DNA of 56,020 nt. Origin: RGIG5612 sp963589005 (lineage in GTDB: Bacteria; Bacillota; Clostridia; Lachnospirales; Lachnospiraceae). The stretch covers positions 1-56,020 of the forward strand of contig CAVAJR010000013.1 of the NCBI GenBank assembly GCA_963589005.1. Direction: 5' to 3'. Position 1 is the first letter of the stretch. The number at the start of each line of letters is the position of its first letter. Of this stretch, positions 1 to 8,646 are shown piece after piece. The translations under genes and the position numbers were made by a program. The notes under the pieces are model-generated. The model made no database searches and was not told the origin of the DNA. It saw only the letters and a program-made list of their open reading frames with translations.

Positions 1-174
1 GGATAATTCCTTACTGGCTGTAAGGGATATTAACCATAAATATATTGTAGTAGATTGAAAAACAAAATGATTTAAGATAGAGTCATGTTGATTAATTCTT
101 ATCAAACTTTGTGGTGCAACTCTGCACTATTCAATCCGAGCATAAACTTACACGGCCGAAATTTGTCCTTGCTG

Positions 175-215
175 TTGAAATATTAGCTAATATGAAGTAA
201 TATGAAATTAGCTAA
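175..215 (+). promoter_or_regulatory. Promoter and operator of the toxin-antitoxin pair
   Basis: A -35 TTGAAA (175-180) and -10 TAATAT (198-203) are 17 bp apart. The perfect 8-bp palindrome TTAGCTAA occurs twice, at 183-190 inside the spacer and at 208-215 just after the -10. TAATATGAA is also directly repeated at 188-196 and 198-206. Two palindromes flanking the -10 are what an autoregulated Phd/YefM operon would have. Binding by the antitoxin is inferred. Confidence 0.7.
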
Positions 216-236
216 AATATAAGGAGGTGATGATCT

Positions 237-482
237 ATGGTAATGGCAACAACAGCAACAGCAACCGAGATGCAAAATAACTTTGGTAAATATTTGAATC
301 TTGTGATGACCGGGCAACAGATTGTTGTAACAAAGAATGGCCGGGAGATTGGTCGTTTTGTTCCAAAAGATGCCGCGGTATCTTATCTGACTGATTCTCT
401 TACTGGAATTTTGAAGGAAACTTATGACATAGACAAAGAAAAGGCAGAGAGGCTGAAGGAAAAATATGGTTCTGTTGATTGA
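237..482 (+). CDS. Type II antitoxin, Phd/YefM family
   Basis: An 81-residue protein with the Phd/YefM layout. The N-terminal part (residues 5-45) has the family pattern of a short helix with EMQNNFGKYL, then IVVTKNGREIGRFVP, which forms the DNA-binding fold. The C-terminal third is charged and would wrap the toxin. AAGGAGGTGA lies 6 bp upstream of the ATG; a second ATG follows at 243. The last 17 bp overlap the PIN toxin gene, the usual coupling for such pairs. Expected role: bind and silence the toxin and repress the operon through the palindromes at 183-215. Family confident; partner specificity inferred from position. Confidence 0.88.
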   Translation: MVMATTATATEMQNNFGKYLNLVMTGQQIVVTKNGREIGRFVPKDAAVSYLTDSLTGILKETYDIDKEKAERLKEKYGSVD

Positions 483-873
483 TGCAAATATCATACTGGA
501 TGTTTTGATGAACCGACAGCCTTTTGTGAAGGATTCTTCATTGATCTGGAAGCTTTGCGAGGCCGAGAGAGCTACAGGATATGTTTCGACCTTGGCATTC
601 GCCGACATGATGTATATCATGCGTAAAGAATTGAGTTCAGAGATGATAGAAGAAGTTTTTCGTAAACTGAAGTTGATTTTTGAATTTGCAGATTTTAGTC
701 CTGCGATTTTGGAAAAAGCTGTAGAAATGAAATGGAAGGACTTTGAAGATGCAGTTCAAAGTGCAACTGCAGAACAGATTCATGCCGATTATATCATTAC
801 AAGGAATGTTAGGGATTTTAAACAAAGCAGGGTTATAGCTTCTACACCATCCGAGCTGCTAGCTCGAATCTAA
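466..873 (+). CDS. PIN-domain toxin (PIN_3-like), probable ribonuclease
   Basis: A 135-residue PIN domain. The first acidic residue of the active site is D6 in LLIDANIILDVL; the second cluster is D92/E94/D95 in KDFEDAVQ, followed by ADYIITRNVRDF (107-118), the pattern of the PF13470-like branch. The conserved middle Glu of classical VapC is not obvious; TLAFADMMY (42-50) occupies that stretch, as is usual in this branch. GAAGGA lies just upstream of the ATG, which sits inside the antitoxin gene. PIN toxins cleave RNA using Mg2+ or Mn2+; the target cannot be read from sequence. A stable toxin held by the upstream antitoxin is the likely arrangement. Confidence 0.85.
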   Translation: MVLLIDANIILDVLMNRQPFVKDSSLIWKLCEAERATGYVSTLAFADMMYIMRKELSSEMIEEVFRKLKLIFEFADFSPAILEKAVEMKWKDFEDAVQSATAEQIHADYIITRNVRDFKQSRVIASTPSELLARI

Positions 874-918
874 AATACCAACAACGTAAAACCTATCAAG
901 GGATATACTCTCGCTCGG

Positions 919-947
919 TTGACATTTCAACTGTTTTTTCGTATATT
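919..947 (+). promoter_or_regulatory. Sigma-A type promoter of mecA
   Basis: TTGACA at 919-924 and TATATT at 942-947 with a 17-bp spacer, about 87 bp upstream of the mecA start. It lies after the PIN toxin stop, so mecA is probably transcribed independently of the toxin-antitoxin pair. Confidence 0.75.
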
Positions 948-1033
948 ATTTCTCTAAAGTTATACATTCATTTTGAAGGTATTGCCAATATTTGGTCAAC
1001 TACTGTTCTTCTTCTGATAGGTGGTGATAATTT

Positions 1034-1747
1034 ATGAAGATAGAAAAAATCAGTGAAAACCAGATAAAATGCACACTTACACGTTCAGACCTTGCTTCAA
1101 GACAGCTTAAGCTGAACGAACTTACATATGGCACTGCTAAGGCCAAGGGATTATTTCAGGATATGATGGAGCAGGCCAACCTGGAGTTCGGTTTTGATGC
1201 ATCTGAGATGCCTCTTATGATCGAGGCAATCCCTGTTTCAATGGACTGCGTCATCTTAATGATTACCAAGGTTGAAAATCCTGACGAGGTAGACACTCGT
1301 TTCTCTACATTGTCTAATCTAAAAGAGATTTTAGGCGAAGCTGATGCTCCTGATGACTGCTGCTCCGAGGGCTGCACTGTCAGCCATAATTCAATGGACA
1401 GCCTGGCAGAATTCAGTGATCTTACGAAGAAGGTTCTTCAGAAGGTTCCGGACGTTGCACAGAGAATGTTCTCATTTGACAGTCTTGAAACAGTTATCGA
1501 TTATGCGCATAATGTTAAGGGACTTGCAATCGGTCCTAATACATTATACAAATCAACCGACAATGGCAGGTATTACCTGTTTCTTCAGAGAAAGCCTGAG
1601 AAACCTGCCGATTTTGCACAAATATGCGGCAGCGCAACAGAATTTGGACACATTGAGCAGTTTGGAAGTGCCCGAACAGCATATATGGACGAGCATTATG
1701 ATACAATTCTCCGTGCAAATGCACTGCAGAGTCTGGCAGAGATTTAA
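1034..1747 (+). CDS. mecA: Adaptor protein MecA
   Basis: A 237-residue protein that aligns with the MecA/YpbH family over its whole length. The N-terminal domain begins MKIEKISENQIKCTLTR and continues through GTAKAKGLFQDMMEQANLEFGF, the substrate-recruiting part. The C-terminal half (about 130-237) is the ClpC-binding domain, including YLFLQRKP and the late FGSARTAYMDEHYD stretch. MecA hands substrates such as ComK-type regulators to ClpC/ClpP and promotes ClpC hexamer assembly in the cytoplasm. AGGTGGTGA precedes the ATG. A hairpin at 1771-1819 ends the unit. The middle (about 105-125) contains a Cys-rich DDCCSEGC linker, a variable part of the family. Confidence 0.93.
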   Translation: MKIEKISENQIKCTLTRSDLASRQLKLNELTYGTAKAKGLFQDMMEQANLEFGFDASEMPLMIEAIPVSMDCVILMITKVENPDEVDTRFSTLSNLKEILGEADAPDDCCSEGCTVSHNSMDSLAEFSDLTKKVLQKVPDVAQRMFSFDSLETVIDYAHNVKGLAIGPNTLYKSTDNGRYYLFLQRKPEKPADFAQICGSATEFGHIEQFGSARTAYMDEHYDTILRANALQSLAEI

Positions 1748-1770
1748 TAATATTTACAGTTCATTATAAA

Positions 1771-1819
1771 AATCCAGTTGAGATACGTGATCAAAAATAA
1801 TATCACTCTCAACTGGATT
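1771..1819. terminator. Bidirectional terminator between mecA and potD
   Basis: AATCCAGTTGAGA (1771-1783) pairs perfectly with TCTCAACTGGATT (1807-1819). Inside, GTGAT (1787-1791) pairs with ATCAC (1802-1806). A-rich sequence flanks the left side and T-rich the right, so it can end both mecA (+) and potD (-). Confidence 0.75.
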
Positions 1820-1885
1820 TCTTGTACAGCAAATATATTTCCGACATTTACCGCATGCCGGGACAACGCAGCAGTCGGGTTTCTG

Positions 1886-3427
1886 TCAATATCTCATACG
1901 TTTTCGTCTCACCACTGCCGCAACGATTGCTGCAATGACCACGCCTGCCGTCGGCCACACCCATACCGGGATATCACCGATATTAAGGCATCTTACATTG
2001 ATCCACATCTTGTTAATGTCTTTGCTGACATTTTCATCGAAATAAATCATAATAGACGTTCGAGATATATCTTCCTCAGACGGATATTGCGCTCCTAACT
2101 GCCTCTTGGTCTGCTCCTGCGGAACTGTCAGGATATAATCCTCGTCACCGCTTATTCCTGAGAAATAATATCCCAACGAATATTCCACTGTATCTTCCTC
2201 GTCTTCCTCAGCGCCGTAATTCCAGTCAATATATTCAAATATGCGAGTATCGTCACCGCCTGAAATTACCGAGGTATATCCGATGTAATACATATTTCTG
2301 ATTGCATTGTCAGGTCGGGACATAAAATTAATAAAAGCCTCCGCTGCCTGCTGTTTGGCCTGGTTTCCTTCAACGCCCTTTTTCAGCATAACCCAGCCGT
2401 CGAAATAAATATTAGACGATTCCACAGGAACTGCAAAATTCAGCGTATAATCATCCTCATCTGCCTGATCCATTGTATATACGGCATCGCCTGACCATTG
2501 ATAATTGGCAACTACCTTGCCTGTGATCATATCCGCCTTACCTGAATCTGTTTCAAATGAATAGACATTATTCTTAACATCCTGCAGATAATCAAGCACA
2601 TCCGCCAGCGTCTCTTCAGAAATGTCATTCATCTCTTCTTCAAGTCTTTCTGAATAATCAGGAGCATTTACGAATTCGTCGCTTGTAAGCAGATCATGCT
2701 TTATCGCCCCGACAGCTGCAAAATATGAATCCCTTACATTATCCTTGATGGTAACCTGTCTCTTGTATTGACTGTCATCCAGGATCTGCCAGCTGATATT
2801 CTCGCCGTCAACATAATCCGGATTATATACAATACCTGTAATGCCCCACATAAATCCGGCTGCATAATCCATCCATCGTTCACCATTTATTTCATGGTTT
2901 TCAAATATATCCCGGATAAATGGTGACAGACCTCTGACGTAGTAGTTGTATTCATTTGTCTCATCGAAGAACTCATCTGACAGCTTCTGCGCTCTTCCCT
3001 CTGCGATAAGCTTCATAAACATGTATTCTGAAGGGCATACCAGGTCATACACATCGCCTAAATTAAGCATGTTATAGAGGTCCTCGTTTGTTCCGAATGT
3101 TGAATATTCTACCTTAACCTTGATCCCGTAGGTTTCATAATACCAGGTCTCAAAATCCTCGACCAATGAGTTCTCGCCGAAAATATCACCGCTTTCCAGG
3201 TCTATTACCTCGTCCTCATCCCAGCCGCCTTCGTCAATATATTCCTCCCAGCTGCATACACGCAGGATTACCGTATCTGCTGATACAGACTCTTCTTCTG
3301 CCTCAACCGTTTCCTCCGCTGCATTTACCTCAGCTGCCGATATAATACTTCCTGTAAAATTTATATTCATCGTCACTGCAATAATGCATGTAAGCACAGC
3401 TGCGCAGATTTTAGTTGTTTTTTTCAT
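1886..3427 (-). CDS. potD: Spermidine/putrescine ABC transporter, substrate-binding protein
   Basis: A 513-residue extracytoplasmic solute-binding protein. Residues 1-30 form a signal sequence, followed by an acidic linker (about 32-52) and the mature domain opening with VILRVCSWEEYIDEGG. Family features are the binding-cleft segments SEYMFMKLIAEG, WGITGIVYNPDYV and ANYQWSGDAVYTM. Two things are unusual. The usual lipobox Cys is absent, and the C-terminus carries a hydrophobic segment (about 483-507) followed by RRKRMRY, so the protein is probably anchored by its tail. It is also longer than the common 350-370 residues. It is last in a potA-B-C-D operon and overlaps potC by 4 bp (ATGA). Confidence 0.9.
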   Translation of the reverse strand: MKKTTKICAAVLTCIIAVTMNINFTGSIISAAEVNAAEETVEAEEESVSADTVILRVCSWEEYIDEGGWDEDEVIDLESGDIFGENSLVEDFETWYYETYGIKVKVEYSTFGTNEDLYNMLNLGDVYDLVCPSEYMFMKLIAEGRAQKLSDEFFDETNEYNYYVRGLSPFIRDIFENHEINGERWMDYAAGFMWGITGIVYNPDYVDGENISWQILDDSQYKRQVTIKDNVRDSYFAAVGAIKHDLLTSDEFVNAPDYSERLEEEMNDISEETLADVLDYLQDVKNNVYSFETDSGKADMITGKVVANYQWSGDAVYTMDQADEDDYTLNFAVPVESSNIYFDGWVMLKKGVEGNQAKQQAAEAFINFMSRPDNAIRNMYYIGYTSVISGGDDTRIFEYIDWNYGAEEDEEDTVEYSLGYYFSGISGDEDYILTVPQEQTKRQLGAQYPSEEDISRTSIMIYFDENVSKDINKMWINVRCLNIGDIPVWVWPTAGVVIAAIVAAVVRRKRMRY

Positions 3428-4248
3428 CTTGCTGCTGCCTCCTTTGCCACGTTGACTGCCAGTGCATTTGCCTTCTTATTGCCTCTTATATTGGCTGCTG
3501 CCACAATTATTACTACTGCCGCAAATATCACTGTTGCCAGTGCCCAGAGGGCGGTTTTTATATCTGTCTGGGAACCTCTGGTCGCATTAACGACATATGT
3601 TGAGATAGTGTCAAATGTCGCCGGTTTAGTATATGTTGCAATAAAATAATCATCCAAAGACAATGTGATCGACAGCATGAATCCTGATGCAATACCCGGT
3701 GTGATATAAGGGATCACTATCTTTCTGAGTGCCGTGGCAGGAGTTGCCCCCAGGTCCAGCGCCGCCTCATAGAGGCTTGAATCCATTTGCTTTAGTTTAG
3801 GGAGAACCGACAGGTATACAAATGGTGCTGACAATGTAACGTGTCCTGCAACCAGTGGAATATATGTATCCTTGCTGACACCGATTACTACAACTAATAA
3901 GATACACAGCGAAAACGCAGTTACTACATCCGCATTGACAACCGGAATCTGATTAAGAGTTGAGATAAATCTCTTGCTTTTCTTTTTTGAATAGAAGGAG
4001 CCGATGGCGCCAATCGTTCCGAGTACCGATGCAATTATTGCTGAAACTACAGCCAGAATGATCGTTCCGATTATCATGTTGAGAAGCTCCGGCGTCGTAA
4101 ACAATGTCTTGAAATTATGCATTGAAAAATGGTGTATCGGTCCAATGGTCGTTGCGTCCGTAAAACTATATACAACCAGCACCAGGATCGGCGCATATAT
4201 AAATATCAATACCAGCGCAAGGAATATCCATTTAAGGTTCTTTTTCAT
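3424..4248 (-). CDS. potC: Spermidine/putrescine ABC transporter permease PotC
   Basis: A 274-residue inner-membrane permease with about six membrane segments. The first is WIFLALVLIFIYAPILVLVV near the N-terminus. The EAA loop that docks with the ATPase reads YEAALDLGATPATALRKIVI (about residues 160-180), and SLDDYFIATY follows, characteristic of PotC. It pairs with PotB to form the channel fed by the binding protein. The start shares one base with the potB stop (TGATG), and the stop shares four bases with the potD start, so the genes are translationally coupled. Confidence 0.93.
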   Translation of the reverse strand: MKKNLKWIFLALVLIFIYAPILVLVVYSFTDATTIGPIHHFSMHNFKTLFTTPELLNMIIGTIILAVVSAIIASVLGTIGAIGSFYSKKKSKRFISTLNQIPVVNADVVTAFSLCILLVVVIGVSKDTYIPLVAGHVTLSAPFVYLSVLPKLKQMDSSLYEAALDLGATPATALRKIVIPYITPGIASGFMLSITLSLDDYFIATYTKPATFDTISTYVVNATRGSQTDIKTALWALATVIFAAVVIIVAAANIRGNKKANALAVNVAKEAAAR

Positions 4249-5039
4249 CAGACAAGCCCTCCTCTTGCATTTTCTTCCTCGTTACTGCCTGTAACAAGCG
4301 TAAATATGCAAATGATCGCCAGCAATACCAATGCTATCATTGAGCCGCCATGCCAATCGTATGCCGAGAAGTAGCTTCCTATGAGGCTGCCCATGATATA
4401 GTTGGAATTATATAACATGTCCAGAACCACATAATTCGTCATCGCCGGCAGAAATACCATGGAAATTCCGGCAACAATGCCCGGCAGTGACAGCGGCACC
4501 GTAATTTTCAGAAATGTCTTCGCCTCGCTTGCGCCTAAATCTCTGGCCGCCTCTGTGAGTGAACCGTCAAGATTTATGATCGTATTGTATATCGGCAGGA
4601 TCATAAATGGCAGAAAGTCATATGTCATGCCGATAACCGAATTAAGAAACGGATACATCGCAAGATTGCCCTCAATAAAATTCAGGATCTCCTTAAGTGC
4701 GGTAATCCTGAGGGAGAAGTTGATCCACATCGGAACTACAAACAAAAGCAATATTACTGCCCTCGATTTTAATCTGCTTGTGGCAAGAAAATATGCCACA
4801 GGATATGCCAGCAGCAGGCATATCGCAGTCGTAACTATTGCAATAAATAACGAATAGCACAATGTTCCCAATGTATTAGGATCCGAGAAGAATCCTGTCA
4901 GATTCTCGAAGGAGAACTGACCCTGACCATTGGTGAACGCATAATAGATCAACAGCATCAGCGGTGCTGCTACGAATATAATTAAAAATACAATATATGG
5001 AATCCCCAGAGTCTTTCTGGAAAATGCAAATCTTCTCAA
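4248..5039 (-). CDS. potB: Spermidine/putrescine ABC transporter permease PotB
   Basis: A 263-residue permease with six predicted membrane segments, starting IPYIVFLIIFVAAPLMLLI. The EAA loop is EAARDLGASEAKTFLKITV (about residues 162-181), and FLPAMTNYVVLDML follows, typical of PotB. The last residues (EEENARGGLV) are hydrophilic. It is 16 bp downstream of potA and overlaps potC by one base. It works in the cytoplasmic membrane with PotC to carry polyamines driven by PotA. Confidence 0.93.
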   Translation of the reverse strand: MRRFAFSRKTLGIPYIVFLIIFVAAPLMLLIYYAFTNGQGQFSFENLTGFFSDPNTLGTLCYSLFIAIVTTAICLLLAYPVAYFLATSRLKSRAVILLLFVVPMWINFSLRITALKEILNFIEGNLAMYPFLNSVIGMTYDFLPFMILPIYNTIINLDGSLTEAARDLGASEAKTFLKITVPLSLPGIVAGISMVFLPAMTNYVVLDMLYNSNYIMGSLIGSYFSAYDWHGGSMIALVLLAIICIFTLVTGSNEEENARGGLV

Positions 5040-5055
5040 CGTTGTATCTCCCTAA

Positions 5056-6501
5056 TCAATAATGCTTTACCGTAAATTTCATCTTATCAACCGGCATAAT
5101 AAGGCCGACCTGATCCTCCATATTCCACAGGAACTCGTCATCAACTACAAAGTCCTGCTCCAGATCTGTATGGATCACATAACTGTAATGATCGCCCTTG
5201 TAGATAAGATTGCTGATAAATCCCTGTACCAGACCATGCTCCTGATCGTCAGTCATCTGAATATCTTCAGGCTGAATTGCCGCCTGGATCCTGATGCGAT
5301 CCGGACGGATTTCCTCACCATTTGCATCAACAAGAGTTCCGTTGTCAAGGCGTTTGCTGCCTTTTATGATTCTGGTTACGCTGGTATCAAGCACTTGTCC
5401 GTTATATTCAAGTTTAAAGTCACGGTTCAGTTCTGTCATGAATATATTAGTATGATCCTCTGCGATCATAACATGGATATTGTCAGGATCCACCTTCATG
5501 CCGATGAGGCTACCCACCTCGGCGCTTTTTACAGACTGAATGACCATCTCATTCTTGCCTGAATAAACCGTGATCTCATAATGCATTCCCTTAAATACAA
5601 CTGAATGTACCACGCCCTTTATCGTGCCTTGTTCAGGCGCAACCATTATAACGTCTTCCGGGCGTACAACCGCTGTTATATGTGTGCCCTCCTCAATATC
5701 GTCAACGCAGTTAAATTCTCCGCCGCAGAAACGCACCTTTAACTTGCCTGTCATAACACCGTTGAAGATATTGCTGTCTCCGATAAAGTCAGCTACAAAT
5801 GCATTGGCCGGTTCGTTGTAAATATCCTCCGGCTTGCCGATCTGCTGTATCTTGCCTTCAGCGATTACAACGATCTTGTCCGACATTGTAAGTGCTTCTT
5901 CCTGATCGTGCGTTACATATATGAATGTAATGCCCAATTCCTTATGCATGCTTTTAAGTTCTAACTGCATCTCCTTGCGCATCTTAAGGTCAAGGGCACC
6001 TAATGGTTCATCAAGAAGCAGGATCTCCGGTTCATTTACAAGTGCCCTTGCGATTGCAACACGCTGCTGCTGGCCTCCCGACAGGGTTGATACCTTTCTG
6101 TTTTCAAATCCTTCGAGGTCAACTAACTTCAGGAACTTCTTGACCTTCTTGCGGATTACATCCTTAGGGGTCTTCTTCTGCTGCAGTCCAAATGCAATAT
6201 TTTCATATATATTCATATGCGGGAAGAGTGCATATCGCTGAAATACCGTATTTATAGGCCTTTTATTTGGCGGAAGCTTGGTGATATCCTCGCCGTTTAA
6301 GAGGATCTCCCCCTCTGTAGGGATGTCAAATCCTGCTATCATCCTGAGTGTTGTTGTCTTGCCACAGCCTGAAGGTCCGAGGAACGTTACGAACTCACCG
6401 CGTTTGACCTCAAGATTAAAATCCTCAACTGCATTAAACCCATCTTCATAAGATCTGGTAATGTGTTTTAATTCAATAATATTTTCTTCGTTTTTAGGCA
6501 T
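5056..6501 (-). CDS. potA: Spermidine/putrescine ABC transporter ATPase PotA, long C-terminus
   Basis: A 481-residue ATPase. Walker A is GPSGCGKT (42-49), the Q-loop Gln is Q88, the signature is LSGGQ (140-144), Walker B is LLLDEP (161-166) and the switch His is H198. The usual family length is 350-380 residues. The extra ~110 residues look like a second regulatory TOBE-type segment: both halves of the C-terminal region carry a similar VxPEDI(Q/I)M motif (VVRPEDVIMV near 286 and AIQPEDIQMT near 410). It is the first pot gene, 106 bp after the XRE-cupin regulator. GAGAGAAGA upstream of the ATG serves as the ribosome site. Confidence 0.94.
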   Translation of the reverse strand: MPKNEENIIELKHITRSYEDGFNAVEDFNLEVKRGEFVTFLGPSGCGKTTTLRMIAGFDIPTEGEILLNGEDITKLPPNKRPINTVFQRYALFPHMNIYENIAFGLQQKKTPKDVIRKKVKKFLKLVDLEGFENRKVSTLSGGQQQRVAIARALVNEPEILLLDEPLGALDLKMRKEMQLELKSMHKELGITFIYVTHDQEEALTMSDKIVVIAEGKIQQIGKPEDIYNEPANAFVADFIGDSNIFNGVMTGKLKVRFCGGEFNCVDDIEEGTHITAVVRPEDVIMVAPEQGTIKGVVHSVVFKGMHYEITVYSGKNEMVIQSVKSAEVGSLIGMKVDPDNIHVMIAEDHTNIFMTELNRDFKLEYNGQVLDTSVTRIIKGSKRLDNGTLVDANGEEIRPDRIRIQAAIQPEDIQMTDDQEHGLVQGFISNLIYKGDHYSYVIHTDLEQDFVVDDEFLWNMEDQVGLIMPVDKMKFTVKHY

Positions 6502-6607
6502 TTCTTCTCTCCCACGTTGTATTTATTAAAGCGCCGGTTATTGGCTGTATCCTTTCCGGCACAATTGCGTGCAAAATTTGCAAGTTTCTATACAGCTATC
6601 CTATTTT

Positions 6608-7165
6608 CTAGAACATCGGCGGTGTGCTGACCCATATATACTTGGCTGGTTTAGCACCCGGATTTTCTATATAATGCTCCTTGCTGGCCTGGTAATAAAA
6701 ACTCTCCCCTGCCTTAGCTGTATATACCTCATCTCCCAAATGTATCCTGAGTCTGCCTGATATAACAAACCCAAACTCCTCGCCCTCATGGGGCTTGTCT
6801 TCTGCCAGACTCTGATGCGGCTGGATCACAACAAGCAGCGGTTCCATCTTGTTTTTCTGGGCAGTCGGCACTATCCATTGGATGCTGTTGCCTGCATCAT
6901 CAAGTTTCTCGAAGAAGCCCTCCTCCGAATAAACTACGTGCTGTTCTTCATCCTCACGGAAGAAATCCGATGGCGTGCTACCCAGGCATTCGATCAGATC
7001 CAGCAGCGTTACCACCGACGGAGCCACCTGACCATTTTCCAGCTGCGATATATATCCCTTCGTAAGCTCTGTTCTGTCTGCAAGCTCCTGCTGCGTAAGT
7101 CCCCTCTTATTTCGCAGGTTCTTGATCTTCTTTCCTATTTGCTCATTTACGTACTCTGGTTCCAT
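6608..7165 (-). CDS. XRE-family regulator with C-terminal cupin domain (polyamine-type)
   Basis: A protein of about 185 residues: an HTH of the XRE family near the N-terminus (KIKNLRNKRGLTQQELADRT, then TKGYISQLENGQVAPS) and a cupin domain over the last 70 residues (PHEGEEFGFVISGRLRIHLG ... ESFYYQASKEHYIENPG). This layout matches PuuR-like regulators that sense polyamines or related small molecules. A GTG 60 bp upstream (7225) is in frame, but the promoter at 7237-7265 would start RNA only a few bases before it, leaving no room for a ribosome site. The ATG at 7165 has AGAAGGG upstream, so it is preferred. Control of the adjacent potABCD genes is inferred. Confidence 0.88.
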   Translation of the reverse strand: MEPEYVNEQIGKKIKNLRNKRGLTQQELADRTELTKGYISQLENGQVAPSVVTLLDLIECLGSTPSDFFREDEEQHVVYSEEGFFEKLDDAGNSIQWIVPTAQKNKMEPLLVVIQPHQSLAEDKPHEGEEFGFVISGRLRIHLGDEVYTAKAGESFYYQASKEHYIENPGAKPAKYIWVSTPPMF

Positions 7166-7236
7166 ATTTTTCTGGTCCCTTCTCTGACCATTGTTATTAT
7201 TGCCAAACTTTTTGTTTCTCAACACTAAACTTCAAG

Positions 7237-7265
7237 AGGATAAATGATACTAAACATAAAGTCAA
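7237..7265 (-). promoter_or_regulatory. Promoter of the regulator-potABCD operon
   Basis: On the minus strand TTGACT (7265-7260) and TATCCT (7242-7237) are 17 bp apart. The predicted RNA start is near 7230, which helps fix the regulator's start codon at 7165. Confidence 0.65.
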
Positions 7266-7359
7266 GTACCATTTTAACTTTTATTTATGTTCTGTATTTC
7301 CCGCAGATGTCTGGGCATCATGCCCTTCAGAAATCGCAGTCCCTTGTGCAAATGCGTAT

Positions 7360-7863
7360 TCAATCAGCCCTTGCACAGTCTGCAGAGCCCTCTGAGCAGA
7401 GCATATCCAGGCCATGATGTACGGAATCTATCACTGCCTCAATATTCTCCCTGGCAGCCTTTTCACTTCCCGGAAGGTTAATAATGAGAGATCTTCTTCT
7501 TATTCCTGCCGTGCCTCTGGACAGACAACCCCTCGGTGTGATCTTCATGCTTTCAGATCGCATGAGTTCAGGAATGCCCGGGGTTCTTCTTTCAATTACA
7601 GCCTCTGTCGCTTCCGGAGTTATGTCCCGCGGAGAAAATCCCGTTCCGCCTGTGGTAAGTATCAGCGTTATGTGCATTTCATCGGCGCATTTTACTAATT
7701 CATCTTTAATCTTCTCGTACTCGTCCGGCACGAGTGCCGTATACGTGACATCATAGCCATACTCTGTCAATATTTTCTTCAGCATCGGACCACTCGTGTC
7801 TATCCTTTCGCCTCTTGCGCCTTTATCGCTTACAGTTATTACAGCCGCTGTATATCTGTTCAT
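7360..7863 (-). CDS. mogA: Molybdenum cofactor biosynthesis protein, MogA/MoaB family
   Basis: A 167-residue MoCF-fold protein. It starts MNRYTAAVITVSDKGARGER and has the molybdopterin-binding motif LILTTGGTGFSPRDITPEAT (about 67-87), followed by PGIPELMR and a basic SRGTAGIRRRSLIINLPGS segment. The family adenylylates molybdopterin before Mo insertion. An in-frame TTG at 7878 would add five residues, but GCGAGG sits correctly for the ATG at 7863. It is the last gene of the Mo block, about 170 bp after moaC. MogA and MoaB cannot be separated by eye. Confidence 0.88.
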   Translation of the reverse strand: MNRYTAAVITVSDKGARGERIDTSGPMLKKILTEYGYDVTYTALVPDEYEKIKDELVKCADEMHITLILTTGGTGFSPRDITPEATEAVIERRTPGIPELMRSESMKITPRGCLSRGTAGIRRRSLIINLPGSEKAARENIEAVIDSVHHGLDMLCSEGSADCARAD

Positions 7864-8034
7864 ATTTTTCCTCGCCAAAAATCACTAAAAAATAAAACTA
7901 AAAATACTTCTGAAACTAAATCGCATCCTGACAGGATATGTGAACATTTCTGACAGAGTCTGTCTGCCGAAATTACAGCATGATGCAATCTACATTCGTT
8001 TGTGCAATATAATAAAACAGCATAGCCGAGTGAT

Positions 8035-8511
8035 CTACTGTCTCTCGTAATCTCCATGTACCCCGCCCGTTTTTCTAAGCAGACAGATATCTGTAATAAC
8101 CATATCCTTCTGCACGGCCTTGCACATGTCATATACGTTAAGTGCTGCGGCAGACACTGCCATAAGCGCCTCCATTTCGACTCCGGTTCGGCCGCTGCAT
8201 GACACTTCAGCCTCAATTACAACTGCCAAATCCTTCTCATCCAACCGAAGGTTTATATCAATACCGCTGATCTGCACGGGATGGCACATTGCGATTATCT
8301 CAGGCGTTTTCTTAGCTCCCATAATGCCTGCCACCTGCGCCACTGTAAGTACGTCACCCTTCTTCATTCCGCCGCTTTTTATCAAGGCAAATGTATTCTC
8401 ATTTACCAGCACCCTGCCTGCAGCAACAGCCTTTCGTTCTGTAACATCCTTGCTGCCGACATTTACCATACGGGCACGTCCCTGGTCATTAAAATGTGTA
8501 AAATCATTCAT
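8035..8511 (-). CDS. moaC: Cyclic pyranopterin monophosphate synthase MoaC
   Basis: A 158-residue protein, the normal MoaC length. Signature segments are FNDQGRARMVNVGSKDVTER at the N-terminus, KKTPEIIAMCHPVQISGID (active-site His and neighbours, about 67-85), and GVEMEALMAVSAAALNVYDM (about 110-129). MoaC converts the product of MoaA into cyclic pyranopterin monophosphate. AGAAGGATTAATTT precedes the ATG. It is 135 bp downstream of moaA on the same strand, consistent with consecutive pathway steps. Confidence 0.95.
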   Translation of the reverse strand: MNDFTHFNDQGRARMVNVGSKDVTERKAVAAGRVLVNENTFALIKSGGMKKGDVLTVAQVAGIMGAKKTPEIIAMCHPVQISGIDINLRLDEKDLAVVIEAEVSCSGRTGVEMEALMAVSAAALNVYDMCKAVQKDMVITDICLLRKTGGVHGDYERQ

Positions 8512-8646
8512 AAATTAATCCTTCTTCTGCCATTTGATTCATTTCAAAACATCACCTGCTCCACGTGAGGGATTTTCACTATACCACAGTTATAAGCAAG
8601 ATTTTCTCACTTAAATCCTGCATATAACGGTTTACAATGATCAGCC

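Noticed and set aside
1886..1990. LPXTG-type sorting signal at the PotD C-terminus
   Set aside because: A hydrophobic segment and basic tail exist, but there is no LPXTG-like motif before them.
7860..8216. A 118-residue minus-strand gene overlapping moaC
   Set aside because: Out-of-frame shadow of moaC with no recognisable domain or ribosome site.
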